From the IMG/VR virus record IMGVR_UViG_3300034105_001195, positions 19,354 to 83,353 of that record: a stretch of DNA of 64,000 bases. One strand, written 5' to 3'. Positions within the stretch are counted from its first letter, which is position 1, and the number at the start of each line of letters is the position of its first letter. Below the pieces are notes generated by a model. It had not been told where the DNA came from. It was given only the letters and a program-made list of their open reading frames with translations, and did no database searches. The position numbers were made by a program, and so were the translations under genes. Positions 46,286 to 52,858 of this stretch are shown here, piece by piece. The stretch comes from a virus.

Positions 46286-46723
46286 TTATGACAGATGTGC
46301 TGTCCCTGAAAACGGTTGTGCCATAGTCAGTGTTATTTGATTAATACTATTATAGTCTATTCCTGTTTCTAATATGTCGCCTGCGCTAGATTTAACTGTT
46401 ACGTTTGGGCTAAAACCTAGATTGTGATTAATTACTACCTGATAGACTCCATTTACTGGACCTGTTACTTGAGATAGCTCCCATGTATGCGTTAGTGCTA
46501 TTTGCTTATCTAGTATAAAGCTTTGGGCTCTATTCCAAGTATTAGTCTGAGAAGCTTTTGGCCCCCAGAATCTTGTTGTTGTTGTATCAAAGTAAAAATC
46601 CCCAGGTACTCCTAGGGTATTGGCTGGATCTCCCGTTCCGCTGATAATTGTACGACCTGGTGCTCCAGATGCTCTTACTACAACGAGTGGGTTATTTTCG
46701 GTTACTATTAAGCGTGTTGCCAT
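46286..46723 (-). CDS. Baseplate- or fibre-associated structural protein
   Basis: A 145-residue protein with a short 'PGDFYFDTTTTRFWGPKASQ' module and a C-terminal beta part (VVINHNLGFSPNVTVKSSAG). The same 'HNLG...VTV' ending is seen at the C-terminus of 44633-46273. One-base overlap with 46723-47067. Confidence 0.65.
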   Translation of the reverse strand: MATRLIVTENNPLVVVRASGAPGRTIISGTGDPANTLGVPGDFYFDTTTTRFWGPKASQTNTWNRAQSFILDKQIALTHTWELSQVTGPVNGVYQVVINHNLGFSPNVTVKSSAGDILETGIDYNSINQITLTMAQPFSGTAHLS

Positions 46724-47067
46724 TATATTGTCACTGACCTACTTAAGGTCATGTACCCTTCTAGCAATCTTGTCTTGTTAACGCTTGGGTCTATTAGAAC
46801 TAGATCGTATGCTGATTTTGGATAAAACATTTTATTTGTTCTGTCTGCTGATATTGAAATTTGAAGCTTACCTAGGGTTGGGTTAATTACTATACCGTCA
46901 TTTTCTACAAGGGTGAATGCTAATTTTTTTCCGCCTTGTGTATCTCTTACTTGAAGTTTTGCGGTGTGAAAATGTAATTGAATTGGCACCTGGTCTTCAT
47001 CAAGATACTGAACCTCAAATGTAAAGGTTGTATTTTGATCTACTTCGAAATTTTTTTGCGCTGCCAC
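46723..47067 (-). CDS. Ig-like structural protein at start of fibre block
   Basis: A 114-residue beta-sandwich protein (TTFTFEVQYLDEDQVPIQLH; SAYDLVLIDPSVNKTRLLEG), a pattern seen in small baseplate proteins of many phages. Start: GTG at 47067 with GGGG six bases upstream. First gene of the fibre operon, just after the holin terminator. Confidence 0.68.
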   Translation of the reverse strand: MAAQKNFEVDQNTTFTFEVQYLDEDQVPIQLHFHTAKLQVRDTQGGKKLAFTLVENDGIVINPTLGKLQISISADRTNKMFYPKSAYDLVLIDPSVNKTRLLEGYMTLSRSVTI

Positions 47068-47083
47068 ATTTACCCCTAAATTA

Positions 47084-47116
47084 GAAAAGCCCTTATGGAT
47101 ATTTTACCATAAGGGC
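47084..47116 (-). terminator. Rho-independent terminator after the holin-like gene
   Basis: On the minus strand a perfect 10-bp stem (GCCCTTATGG with CCATAAGGGC, 8-base loop) is followed by TTTTCTAATTT. It separates the reductase-holin unit from the fibre operon. Confidence 0.92.
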
Positions 47117-47138
47117 ACTCCTAATCGATATTAAATTT

Positions 47139-47363
47139 TTACTTCTTTGTAAAGCCAAATGCTGGCTCGTTAGAATTAAGTGCTTTTAGAATAACTGGCA
47201 GACATGCTGCGATTCCGCCCTTGAGTAAGTCTCCTGGGTCAGTGTTTCCAGTCATGTAAAGAGCGATAGCTGCACCCAAAAAGTGACGACCATAGCTTGC
47301 CAACGCTGCGAGATATTTCTCTTGCATAGTTACTTTCCCATCATTGTTTAGATCTTGTTTCAT
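47139..47363 (-). CDS. Holin-like protein with EF-hand motif
   Basis: A 74-residue protein. Residues 4-15 (DLNNDGKVTMQE) fit the 12-residue EF-hand calcium loop exactly (Asp, Asn, Asp, Gly, Val, Glu at the ligand positions). Residues about 17-65 contain two hydrophobic helices (YLAALASYGRHFLGAAIALY; GGIAACLPVILKAL). The size, hydrophobic helices and basic end (TKK) suggest a class II-type holin that would permeabilise the membrane. It has a strong AGGAGG site, its own promoter and a terminator. Confidence 0.65.
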   Translation of the reverse strand: MKQDLNNDGKVTMQEKYLAALASYGRHFLGAAIALYMTGNTDPGDLLKGGIAACLPVILKALNSNEPAFGFTKK

Positions 47364-47419
47364 TAGATCCTCCTATTTCTGGGCCGTGTGCCCAGGAATT
47401 TGGGTTTTACCCCAATTAC

Positions 47420-47448
47420 ATTGTACTACTTTTAACTAGAAATGTCTA
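47420..47448 (-). promoter_or_regulatory. Promoter for the holin-like gene
   Basis: The minus strand reads TAGACA (47448-47443), 17 bases, TACAAT (47425-47420). It overlaps the stop codon of the reductase gene. Confidence 0.7.
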
Positions 47449-49366
47449 CTAGCTCACAATTTCCGTCTGAACTGCAGGCAAGGGTAGCATTAGTAGATGT
47501 GCCATCTTCTGTCTCGTAGAAAGATAAATCTTCCCAACGAATATCCTTTGGCATTCTTGCAACAAGTGCATCGTATTCTGCTTTGTCTACTTCTTGGTAA
47601 GGTGCTTGCTTGTATGAGTGATCTGAATGCGGCAAGAATGAAATTCCAGATACCTCATCAAAATTCTTATATACCCAAGCTCCTACATCCATCCATTCGT
47701 CTTCCTTTACAGAAACCGTAATTGATGGCTTATGCTCACACCATGCACGTTGGTAAACCAACCAAATGTTTAGGTGCTCAATAGCAGTAAGATCATTTCT
47801 AACAATTGCACCCTCTGGTGCCTTTACTGGGAATGAGAATACGTATGTATCGTTTGGCTTCATTACATCATCTTCTACTGGAATCCCCACCTCTTTAAGG
47901 AAGGTAGAAATTGGATCTCCCTTTGAACCACGAACAGTTCTAATATAATATGGAGAATGCCAAGCATGCATTCCTGAAGATACCCCGACCAATTGAGATA
48001 CTGTTCCAGAAGGCTTTACACAAGTAATAGCGGCAGACTCAGGAATCCCAATTTTCCCAGCCTCTTCTTTATTCTTTGCTCTTGCTGCTTCTCTAAGAGT
48101 CATCAAGAATGACTCTAGTGCAACCAAATCTTGTTTGCCTGACATAAACTTATGCCCAAACTGTCCAGTCAAAGAAACTCCTAGCAGGCGTTCCTCTTCT
48201 GTGTTATCTTTCCAAATCTTACGTAGATACTTAAAGTCTGTAAGAGTAGACTGCCAGGTTCCAAGAATAGTTGCTAGTTCTACTTTGCGTTCGATATCTT
48301 TCTTTGTATCATTTTCACGTAGTACGACTTCTGAAAGATTACAAAACTGGTAAGGACGTAAAATAATCTCTGAGCACGGGTTAGTTCCGTAGTGTATATC
48401 TGGATCTCTTCTTCCATACTTGGCTGCTTGGGCTTGAGCTGCGGCCACATTGTATATACCTCGTTCTCCTGATTTTGAATCATATAGAGATTTCCATTCT
48501 GCAATAAACTGCTCCATCTCTGGCTTGCGTGAATACGCAACAGAGTTATTAGACAGGGCACGTTGTGGGCTTGCTTCCCACCAGTTACCTGACTTTGCCT
48601 GTGCCATTTCAATATCATTAATATTAGAAAGAGAAATCATTGCTGAGCGACGAACTCCTCCAACAACAACTACTTCACCAATCTTGCACATAATGTCGTG
48701 GCATTCGATTGGCTTTAGGTTTCTTCCTGTAGCATTCTTAAACTTTGCAATTGTAAAATCAAACAAGTTAATAAGTGGCTGTGGGCCTGAAGATCTTCCA
48801 CCCATTGTCTTAAGTCTTGCTCCTGCTGGTCTTACCTTAGAAACATCAATTGCTGGAATCTGTCCAGACCAAAGTAGTGCTAGTAACTCACGGTATGCTT
48901 TAGCCCAACCCTGTTTTGAGTCTTCTACTGTAATAACCGTAGTTGACTTTTCTAAAGTTTCTGGAACGGCAGGAAGTTTATTGATGTACTTATACTCAAC
49001 AGAGAATCCTACACCTGTACCGCACATAAGGATATACATGGTTTCATCAAATGAACGTGGGGAATCAACTGGTAAGAAAGCACAGTTATATCCAGCTACA
49101 TTATCTCTTTCCAATGCGGCTCCTGAAGTCATAACAGAACGCATTGATGGCATAACATTTCGTTCAAATACGAACTCTTTTAATTCCGCAACAAGCTTCT
49201 CATTTGGAATATAATTATGGTTCTTTTCTAGATGGCCAAGCATAAAGTTAAAATATCTATCTACTGTTTCGCCCCAAGTCTCACGGCGATTATCTTCTGA
49301 TATCCATCTTGCATATCTTGATAACGCAATGAAATTTTCGTACGGGTTTGCAATAGTCTTAGACAT
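47432..49366 (-). CDS. nrdJ: Class II (B12-dependent) ribonucleotide reductase
   Basis: A 644-residue adenosylcobalamin-dependent ribonucleoside-triphosphate reductase, converting ribonucleotides to deoxyribonucleotides for phage DNA synthesis. Motifs: YNCAFLPVD near residue 95 (first redox Cys), GVRRSAMISL, NPCSEI near 340 (active-site Cys), KPSGTVSQLVG near 465, and a C-terminal Cys pair (CSSDGNC) for re-reduction. No ATP-cone is seen at the N-terminus, as in monomeric phage and actinobacterial enzymes. An AAAAAGG site precedes the ATG. It is the first gene of the leftward transcript and faces the early genes across a divergent promoter region. Confidence 0.95.
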   Translation of the reverse strand: MSKTIANPYENFIALSRYARWISEDNRRETWGETVDRYFNFMLGHLEKNHNYIPNEKLVAELKEFVFERNVMPSMRSVMTSGAALERDNVAGYNCAFLPVDSPRSFDETMYILMCGTGVGFSVEYKYINKLPAVPETLEKSTTVITVEDSKQGWAKAYRELLALLWSGQIPAIDVSKVRPAGARLKTMGGRSSGPQPLINLFDFTIAKFKNATGRNLKPIECHDIMCKIGEVVVVGGVRRSAMISLSNINDIEMAQAKSGNWWEASPQRALSNNSVAYSRKPEMEQFIAEWKSLYDSKSGERGIYNVAAAQAQAAKYGRRDPDIHYGTNPCSEIILRPYQFCNLSEVVLRENDTKKDIERKVELATILGTWQSTLTDFKYLRKIWKDNTEEERLLGVSLTGQFGHKFMSGKQDLVALESFLMTLREAARAKNKEEAGKIGIPESAAITCVKPSGTVSQLVGVSSGMHAWHSPYYIRTVRGSKGDPISTFLKEVGIPVEDDVMKPNDTYVFSFPVKAPEGAIVRNDLTAIEHLNIWLVYQRAWCEHKPSITVSVKEDEWMDVGAWVYKNFDEVSGISFLPHSDHSYKQAPYQEVDKAEYDALVARMPKDIRWEDLSFYETEDGTSTNATLACSSDGNCELVDISS

Positions 49367-49422
49367 TTTATAATACCTTTTTCTCCGCCTAGCGGTTAAG
49401 TTAAATTTAGTGTGAAGATCCT

Positions 49423-49431
49423 ATTCTACCA
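49423..49431 (-). promoter_or_regulatory. Extended -10 promoter for the reductase
   Basis: The minus strand reads TGGTAGAAT, followed by a leader of about 50 bases to the ATG at 49366. No convincing -35. The leader is too short for a cobalamin riboswitch. Confidence 0.45.
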
Positions 49432-49537
49432 AACAACTATTCATATGGGAAGCAGTAAAAAATATTTATAGTCTTTATTTTAAAATATTATTGGTCAACT
49501 ATACACTTATACTTGATACTTATCCTGGTTGACTGGC

Positions 49538-49567
49538 TTGACAGGTTTATAGAATTAATGTTATGCT
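49538..49567 (+). promoter_or_regulatory. Promoter for the transglycosylase operon
   Basis: TTGACA (49538-49543), an 18-base spacer and TATGCT (49562-49567), 34 bases before the start codon. Together with the leftward promoter it makes 49.37-49.60 kb the divergent control region of the window. Confidence 0.65.
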
Positions 49568-49600
49568 TAGAGTTCGTTATCTCTAGAGGAGGAAATGCCA

Positions 49601-50155
49601 ATGGAGAAAGTAAAACAACGTTTGAGCGAAGTTGCCAATAGTTGGTCGTATATAGTAGTAATAGTATTATTTCTATTTACGGTTCAGCCAGGACCAACAG
49701 CGACTCAAGCTTTGCAGGTAGAAACACCTGTGAAATCAACAGTACAACTAAAGAAAGAAACCTTAGAGAAGTACAGCAATACTGTATACAAGCCTTCTGA
49801 GACGCTAACAGACGAAGAACTAAAAGAACTTCTATCAGCTGTTGGTTTTGAAGGAAAAGCCCTTAAACAGGCTTGGGCTATTGTTAAGGCAGAGTCTAAC
49901 GCAAGACCTATGGCTTACAATGGTAACAGGAAAACTGGAGACAGTTCCTACGGAATTTTTCAGATTAATATGTTGGGTGAACTCGGCATTGATCGTAAAG
50001 AAAAATTTGATCTAAAGTCAAACATTTTATTGTTTGACCCAGTAATAAACGCAGAGATAACGTATTACATGACTAAAGGCGGCACTGATTGGTCATCGTG
50101 GTCTTCCCTAAATGGGGCAAGGCACAAAGAGTTCCTAGCGGAATTCAAACATTAG
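49601..50155 (+). CDS. Membrane-anchored lytic transglycosylase
   Basis: A 184-residue lysozyme-fold protein. The ATG at 49601 is chosen over the one at 49595 because AGGAGG lies eight bases before it and only two before the other. Residues about 14-30 (NSWSYIVVIVLFLFTVQPG) are a membrane or signal-arrest segment. Residues about 85-184 are an SLT-like domain: the catalytic Glu is in AIVKAESNARPMAYNG and GDSSYGIFQIN is the typical core, with NAEITYYMTKGGTDWSSW closing the fold. It would cut peptidoglycan during lysis or entry. It is oriented opposite to the holin. Confidence 0.85.
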   Translation: MEKVKQRLSEVANSWSYIVVIVLFLFTVQPGPTATQALQVETPVKSTVQLKKETLEKYSNTVYKPSETLTDEELKELLSAVGFEGKALKQAWAIVKAESNARPMAYNGNRKTGDSSYGIFQINMLGELGIDRKEKFDLKSNILLFDPVINAEITYYMTKGGTDWSSWSSLNGARHKEFLAEFKH

Positions 50156-50167
50156 AAAGGAAGGTAC

Positions 50168-50383
50168 ATGAAGATACAATACGTGTCTAAGTACCTTTCT
50201 CTTTCGGGAGAGGGCCTTGTTCCAGAGCTATTATGCCCAATGGATCAAGGCTCTCTTTATCCCAATCAGGACTTTGAAGAGAACATATTTTTATATTGCC
50301 TAACTTGCTCATACAAGAAAACAATCGGAATTGTCGACTATAATAATCTTGTAGCATTAGTAGAAAAGATCATCAATGAATAA
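50168..50383 (+). CDS. Small Cys-pair protein
   Basis: A 71-residue protein starting 12 bases after the transglycosylase, with a GGAAGG site. It has a single Cys near residue 20 (LCPMDQG) and Cys-x2-Cys (CLTC) near 43, a possible zinc ribbon. Function unknown. Confidence 0.65.
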   Translation: MKIQYVSKYLSLSGEGLVPELLCPMDQGSLYPNQDFEENIFLYCLTCSYKKTIGIVDYNNLVALVEKIINE

Positions 50384-50516
50384 AGAGCCCGAAAAAAGTG
50401 CGCCGAAAATAGAACAGCCATTTGCAACATATGAGTTTGAATCAACAGCTTTATTAGAAACTGACGCTATGGGGCGTGAGAAATTTTGGGAAGACTTAGG
50501 AAGAGAAAATGACTGA
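50376..50516 (+). CDS. 46-residue hypothetical protein
   Basis: Starts MNKEPEKSAPKIEQPFATYE and overlaps the preceding stop by eight bases and the next start by eight bases, a chain of overlapping short genes that supports its reality. Acidic; no domain recognised. Confidence 0.6.
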   Translation: MNKEPEKSAPKIEQPFATYEFESTALLETDAMGREKFWEDLGREND

Positions 50517-50706
50517 AGAGACAAAGCCATCTGAGAACCTAGAAGACAATCTGCCTATGGTCAATTATATTATGCTTCACCGCATCTATGACATGATGAC
50601 TATTATGGCAAATAAAGCGGACCCTGAGAAAACAGCTAAAATGATTGAATACCATGAACAAGGATATCTCCTTGGACCTGGACCATCTTTTACTCCACCA
50701 GAATAA
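50509..50706 (+). CDS. 65-residue hypothetical protein
   Basis: Starts MTEETKPSENLEDNLPMVNY; the AGGAAGAG site lies in the preceding gene. Residues 17-50 are probably helical (YIMLHRIYDMMTIMANKADP), and the end is Pro/Gly-rich. No family recognised. Last gene of the short rightward operon. Confidence 0.65.
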   Translation: MTEETKPSENLEDNLPMVNYIMLHRIYDMMTIMANKADPEKTAKMIEYHEQGYLLGPGPSFTPPE

Positions 50707-50720
50707 GTCAACTAGAATGC

Positions 50721-50749
50721 TTGACATAGAAAATAACCTGTATTACAAT
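50721..50749 (+). promoter_or_regulatory. Near-consensus sigma-70 promoter
   Basis: TTGACA (50721-50726), exactly 17 bases, TACAAT (50744-50749). It is among the best -35/-10 matches in the window, yet no reading frame follows; the transcript would be about 95 nt and end at the terminator at 50813-50850. Confidence 0.8.
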
Positions 50750-50755
50750 TAAGAT

Positions 50756-50850
50756 GTGTAGGTGATGGCGGCAACGTCTCCCTATATAATGTATAGCAAT
50801 ATACTAGAAAAGCCCATTCGGATCCGCCTCTGAATGGGATTTTTTCTTTT
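50756..50850 (+). ncRNA. Candidate structured small RNA
   Basis: The region between the promoter at 50721 and the terminator at 50850 has no coding frame. It folds by eye into three hairpins: 50761-50781 (GGTGATG with CGTCTCC, one mismatch, loop GCGGCAA), 50791-50804 (GTATA-GCAA-TATAC, a GNRA tetraloop) and the terminator 50813-50838. Loop 1 (GCGG) is complementary to loop 3 (CCGC), so a kissing or pseudoknot contact is possible. It may regulate host or phage mRNAs; no known family is recognised. Confidence 0.6.
50813..50850. terminator. Bidirectional rho-independent terminator
   Basis: CCCATTC (50813-50819) pairs with GAATGGG (50832-50838) around a 12-base loop, followed by ATTTTTTCTTTT. 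On the minus strand the same stem is followed by CTTTTCTAG, so it can stop both the rightward unit and the leftward islet from 51 kb. Confidence 0.9.
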
Positions 50851-51062
50851 TATAGATAGATATATATAATACGGGCAATATGGACATATAGTGCAATAAG
50901 TGCGAAAAAAGTGCTTCGGCGAAAGAAGAGCCATATTGTCATCTATGATCATTTTCAGAATATGCCTTATAAGCCCTGTAACAGGGTTCTAAGCCCTTAA
51001 CGGGTCATAATTGGTATCTCCGATAATAAGACCCCAGAAAAGGGCGGGAGAAAAAAGATGAG
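50851..51062. other. Non-coding stretch with inverted repeats
   Basis: No reading frame is supported here. GGCAATATGG (50874-50883) can pair with CCATATTGTC (50931-50940, one G-T), closing a 47-base loop that contains a small CTTC/GAAG hairpin. CCCTG-TAA-CAGGG lies at 50974-50986, and a related AGCCCTTAACGGG follows. A TATAAT at 50865-50870 could be a -10. It may be an untranslated RNA or a 3' region of the leftward islet. Confidence 0.4.
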
Positions 51063-51146
51063 CTATTTAATCTGTATTACAATACCCAGTACATAGGTAG
51101 CTATTAGGACCAATGGAAGTAATATAAGGATTCTATATCTCTTCAT
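51063..51146 (-). CDS. 27-residue membrane peptide
   Basis: Encodes MKRYRILILLPLVLIATYVL followed by GIVIQIK: a basic start and one membrane helix. It overlaps the end of the 48-residue gene by 14 bases. Small membrane peptides are common in phages, but so short a frame may be chance. Confidence 0.4.
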   Translation of the reverse strand: MKRYRILILLPLVLIATYVLGIVIQIK

Positions 51147-51279
51147 GATCTATATCTTCATCTAGGTCAAAATCAAAGAAGTCTTCTTGTTGTCCCGCCC
51201 AATTTAAAAATTTAGACATAGCTACACCTGAGAAGACTGCTGTCGCAGTTAGCGTAATTAAAGCAAATATCTTCTTCAT
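51133..51279 (-). CDS. 48-residue membrane-anchored acidic protein
   Basis: Starts MKKIFALITLTATAVFSGVA, a single N-terminal membrane helix or signal, followed by an acidic tail rich in Asp, Glu and Phe. TGGTATAAT lies six bases upstream of the ATG and there is no ribosome site, which suggests a leaderless message. Confidence 0.6.
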   Translation of the reverse strand: MKKIFALITLTATAVFSGVAMSKFLNWAGQQEDFFDFDLDEDIDHEEI

Positions 51280-51285
51280 AATAAT

Positions 51286-51294
51286 ATTATACCA
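51286..51294 (-). promoter_or_regulatory. Extended -10 promoter, leaderless
   Basis: The minus strand reads TGGTATAAT, six bases, ATG at 51279. It sits in the 20-base gap behind the 36-residue zinc-finger gene. Confidence 0.6.
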
Positions 51295-51299
51295 TAATC

Positions 51300-51410
51300 C
51301 TAGTCAACTACAATATTCAATGCATGATCTGAACAGTAATAGATCATCTTACCTTCTAGCGTTAGCTTAGAAGTATATGATAATTTATCACAGTATGTAC
51401 AAAAGTTCAT
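51300..51410 (-). CDS. 36-residue zinc-finger-like protein
   Basis: Starts MNFCTYCDKLSYTSK and has Cys-x2-Cys, then Cys-x2-His (CSDH) 18 residues later, a compact zinc-binding set. It starts two bases after the HNH stop, so it is part of the same leftward transcript. Function unknown. Confidence 0.58.
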   Translation of the reverse strand: MNFCTYCDKLSYTSKLTLEGKMIYYCSDHALNIVVD

Positions 51411-51412
51411 TT

Positions 51413-51694
51413 CTACCCTGCCTTCCGCATTTTTCTTATATGTGTTCTAGCTCTGTGGCAATTAGAACATACTACTTCACATTTGGCTATTTCTTCATCG
51501 ATTCGTTTCTTAGATAACGTATTGATTAGTTCCGCCACGTTTGCATGCTTTTGTCCACGAACATGATCAAAGTCCATCATATAGTATGGATAGGATATCT
51601 TACAATCCATACATGGGTTCTTTTCTTTTACTTCTTTTAAATAACGTGCCAGATGTTCTTTTTGTTTCTTGATCGATATCTTCTCTGGAGACAT
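51413..51694 (-). CDS. HNH endonuclease-like protein
   Basis: A 93-residue protein from the ATG at 51694. It has Cys-x2-Cys (CMDC), the DFDHVRGQKH segment (the His of the HNH motif), and CSNCHRARTH with the second Cys pair and final His, so a zinc-bound HNH fold is complete. It may be a free homing-type nuclease or an HNH protein acting with packaging. TATAAT ends six bases before this ATG, hence the start choice over 51712. Confidence 0.8.
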   Translation of the reverse strand: MSPEKISIKKQKEHLARYLKEVKEKNPCMDCKISYPYYMMDFDHVRGQKHANVAELINTLSKKRIDEEIAKCEVVCSNCHRARTHIRKMRKAG

Positions 51695-51700
51695 AAGACA

Positions 51701-51706
51701 ATTATA
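51701..51706 (-). promoter_or_regulatory. -10 element TATAAT before the HNH gene (leaderless)
   Basis: The minus strand reads TATAAT, six bases, ATG at 51694; no clear -35 is seen. Confidence 0.45.
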
Positions 51707-51736
51707 TAACATCTTATATCTAATTTGAGAGAATAT

Positions 51737-51898
51737 TTAGCCTTGGTAAACTATAGATGTATCAATTAGAGTTATATCACGAGATACTATATACCCGCCT
51801 GTTTGATCCAGAAATTGTTTTGCTGATGCTTGATCAGCTGCTAATACTTGTACAATCATTTCTACCTTGTAAGTAAAACATGAGCTTTGGTTTGACAT
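51737..51898 (-). CDS. 53-residue hypothetical protein
   Basis: Starts MSNQSSCFTYKVEMIVQVLA; this ATG is preferred because AGGATT precedes it and a TAGAAT -10 lies about 25 bases upstream. The sequence (DQASAKQFLDQTGGYIVSRD) looks like a small ferredoxin-like or helix-strand fold. Function unknown; first gene of the leftward islet. Confidence 0.6.
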   Translation of the reverse strand: MSNQSSCFTYKVEMIVQVLAADQASAKQFLDQTGGYIVSRDITLIDTSIVYQG

Positions 51899-52385
51899 AT
51901 TAATCCTAGTCGACTGCTTTATCATATTCTACTAAATGTTAATAAAATATTTTTTTAGACTTATAGCCTTTATATTTGTTTTTATTTTTTTAATGATAAC
52001 TTCCAGAATTTAAGCATACAACCCCTATACCCCTTTTATGATTTCTAAAAGAGAACCCCGAAATGATCGGAGTATAAATCCGCCATTCATCGGTTGAACC
52101 TATAGTAGGCCTAGCTATTATCTGAAAGTAATTGTATAATACAACTTCCGTCATCATCGCACTTGGAGTTTAACCCCTTGATATTATCTCCGAAAACTGT
52201 CCAAGGTTTACAGTATAGCATTTGGTATTTTCGCAAGTCAATGGATCCAAGGAAATTCTTTTTCCCGCCCCCCTTTTTGAAATTTGAGAAAATGTTAATA
52301 TATTTTTAATTTGTATGATACACACTATTATAAATGTCCGTTTTGTCCGATAGTGCGCCCATAGGCTTATCGGGCTGAGCGTGAG
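51899..52385. other. Divergent non-coding region
   Basis: An AT-rich stretch of nearly 500 bp between the leftward islet and the early rightward genes. No frame is convincing. I see T-runs near 51950-52010, an inverted repeat CCGATA...TATCGG near 52350-52375, and GC-rich islands near 52265. It probably holds divergent promoters and a leader for the early genes. Confidence 0.4.
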
Positions 52386-52401
52386 TGTGATGCGACTCAC
52401 A
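52386..52401. promoter_or_regulatory. CRP/GlxR-like palindrome (perfect)
   Basis: TGTGA-N6-TCACA, centred 46.5 bp upstream of the TGTCAG box at 52440. Followed by CGACACGCC (52414-52422, an inverted copy of the cassette 9-mer) and a GCCCG-AGAAA-CGGGC hairpin. Confidence 0.6.
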
Positions 52402-52439
52402 AAAGTTTTTTACCGACACGCCCGAGAAACGGGCATAAA

Positions 52440-52461
52440 TGTCAGTCCCCCCTGCTAGAAT
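52440..52461 (+). promoter_or_regulatory. Early promoter TGTCAG-N10-TAGAAT
   Basis: First of the series of promoters with TGTCAG exactly 10 bases before the -10 hexamer. It is preceded by a CRP-like site and drives the gene at 52518. Confidence 0.7.
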
Positions 52462-52517
52462 AAATATATAAAGAAAAACAAGCGGTAAAGAAATCCGCTA
52501 AAGAAAGGAGCAATCAA

Positions 52518-52727
52518 ATGCTCACTCAAAATACACTAGACAAAATTGTCTATGAATATCAACACGGGGGCGTGAAGTCTAACCACCCCGAATTGACTAC
52601 CTATGAGCGAAAGGCGTTGCTAAAACACTTATTCTCTCTCCCTACCTATTGCTCAAATTGCCACGGCAAGGGCGAGGTCTATGTCGGAAATGACGAGGAC
52701 TTTACCATTGAGCCTTGTGTGGTATAA
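52518..52727 (+). CDS. Small protein with DnaJ-type zinc half-site
   Basis: A 69-residue protein with an AAAGGAGC site. The C-terminal part has CSNCHGKGEVYV, the Cys-x2-Cys-x-Gly-x-Gly pattern of DnaJ zinc repeats, and a last Cys (EPCVV). Only one and a half sites are present, so zinc binding may need a partner. Function unknown; similar proteins occur in actinophages. Confidence 0.72.
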   Translation: MLTQNTLDKIVYEYQHGGVKSNHPELTTYERKALLKHLFSLPTYCSNCHGKGEVYVGNDEDFTIEPCVV

Positions 52728-52735
52728 ATCACACA
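52716..52735. promoter_or_regulatory. CRP-like palindrome (one mismatch) at gene end
   Basis: TGTGTG-N8-CACACA; read in CRP frame it is TGTGG-N6-TCACA (52718-52733). It overlaps the stop of the 52518 gene and lies upstream of the weak promoter at 52762. Confidence 0.4.
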
Positions 52736-52761
52736 CGACACTAGCCCAAAATGGGGCTAGA

Positions 52762-52783
52762 TGTCAGTAGGTCGTGATAGTCT
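52762..52783 (+). promoter_or_regulatory. Weak early promoter TGTCAG-N10-TAGTCT
   Basis: Same spacing as the others but a poor -10. A CTAGCCC/GGGCTAG hairpin (52741-52760) lies just upstream. Confidence 0.35.
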
Positions 52784-52814
52784 TACGACATACAAATAAA
52801 TAAAGAATTAGAGC

Positions 52815-52858
52815 GTGAGCCTAGCAAATAATCCGAAAGGTGAGCCTAGCAAATAATC
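52815..52858 (+). repeat. Two 19-bp direct repeats in a leader region
   Basis: GTGAGCCTAGCAAATAATC occurs at 52815-52833 and 52840-52858, 25 bp apart, flanked by GAGCG and CGCTC as inverted ends. It lies in the leader of the 52903 gene. Possibly an RNA element or a binding site. A GTG start at 52840 is possible but less likely than the ATG at 52903. Confidence 0.75.

Noticed and set aside
48450-49214. 254-codon plus-strand frame opposite the reductase gene
   Set aside because: Antisense to a strongly recognised enzyme; no start signals.
49367-49430. Cobalamin riboswitch in the reductase leader
   Set aside because: Leader of about 50-60 bases is too short and lacks a B12-box-like sequence.
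52170-52400. 76-codon minus-strand frame in the divergent region
   Set aside because: No ribosome site; its 5' end lies in the CRP-like site and hairpin of the early promoter; composition unlike neighbours.
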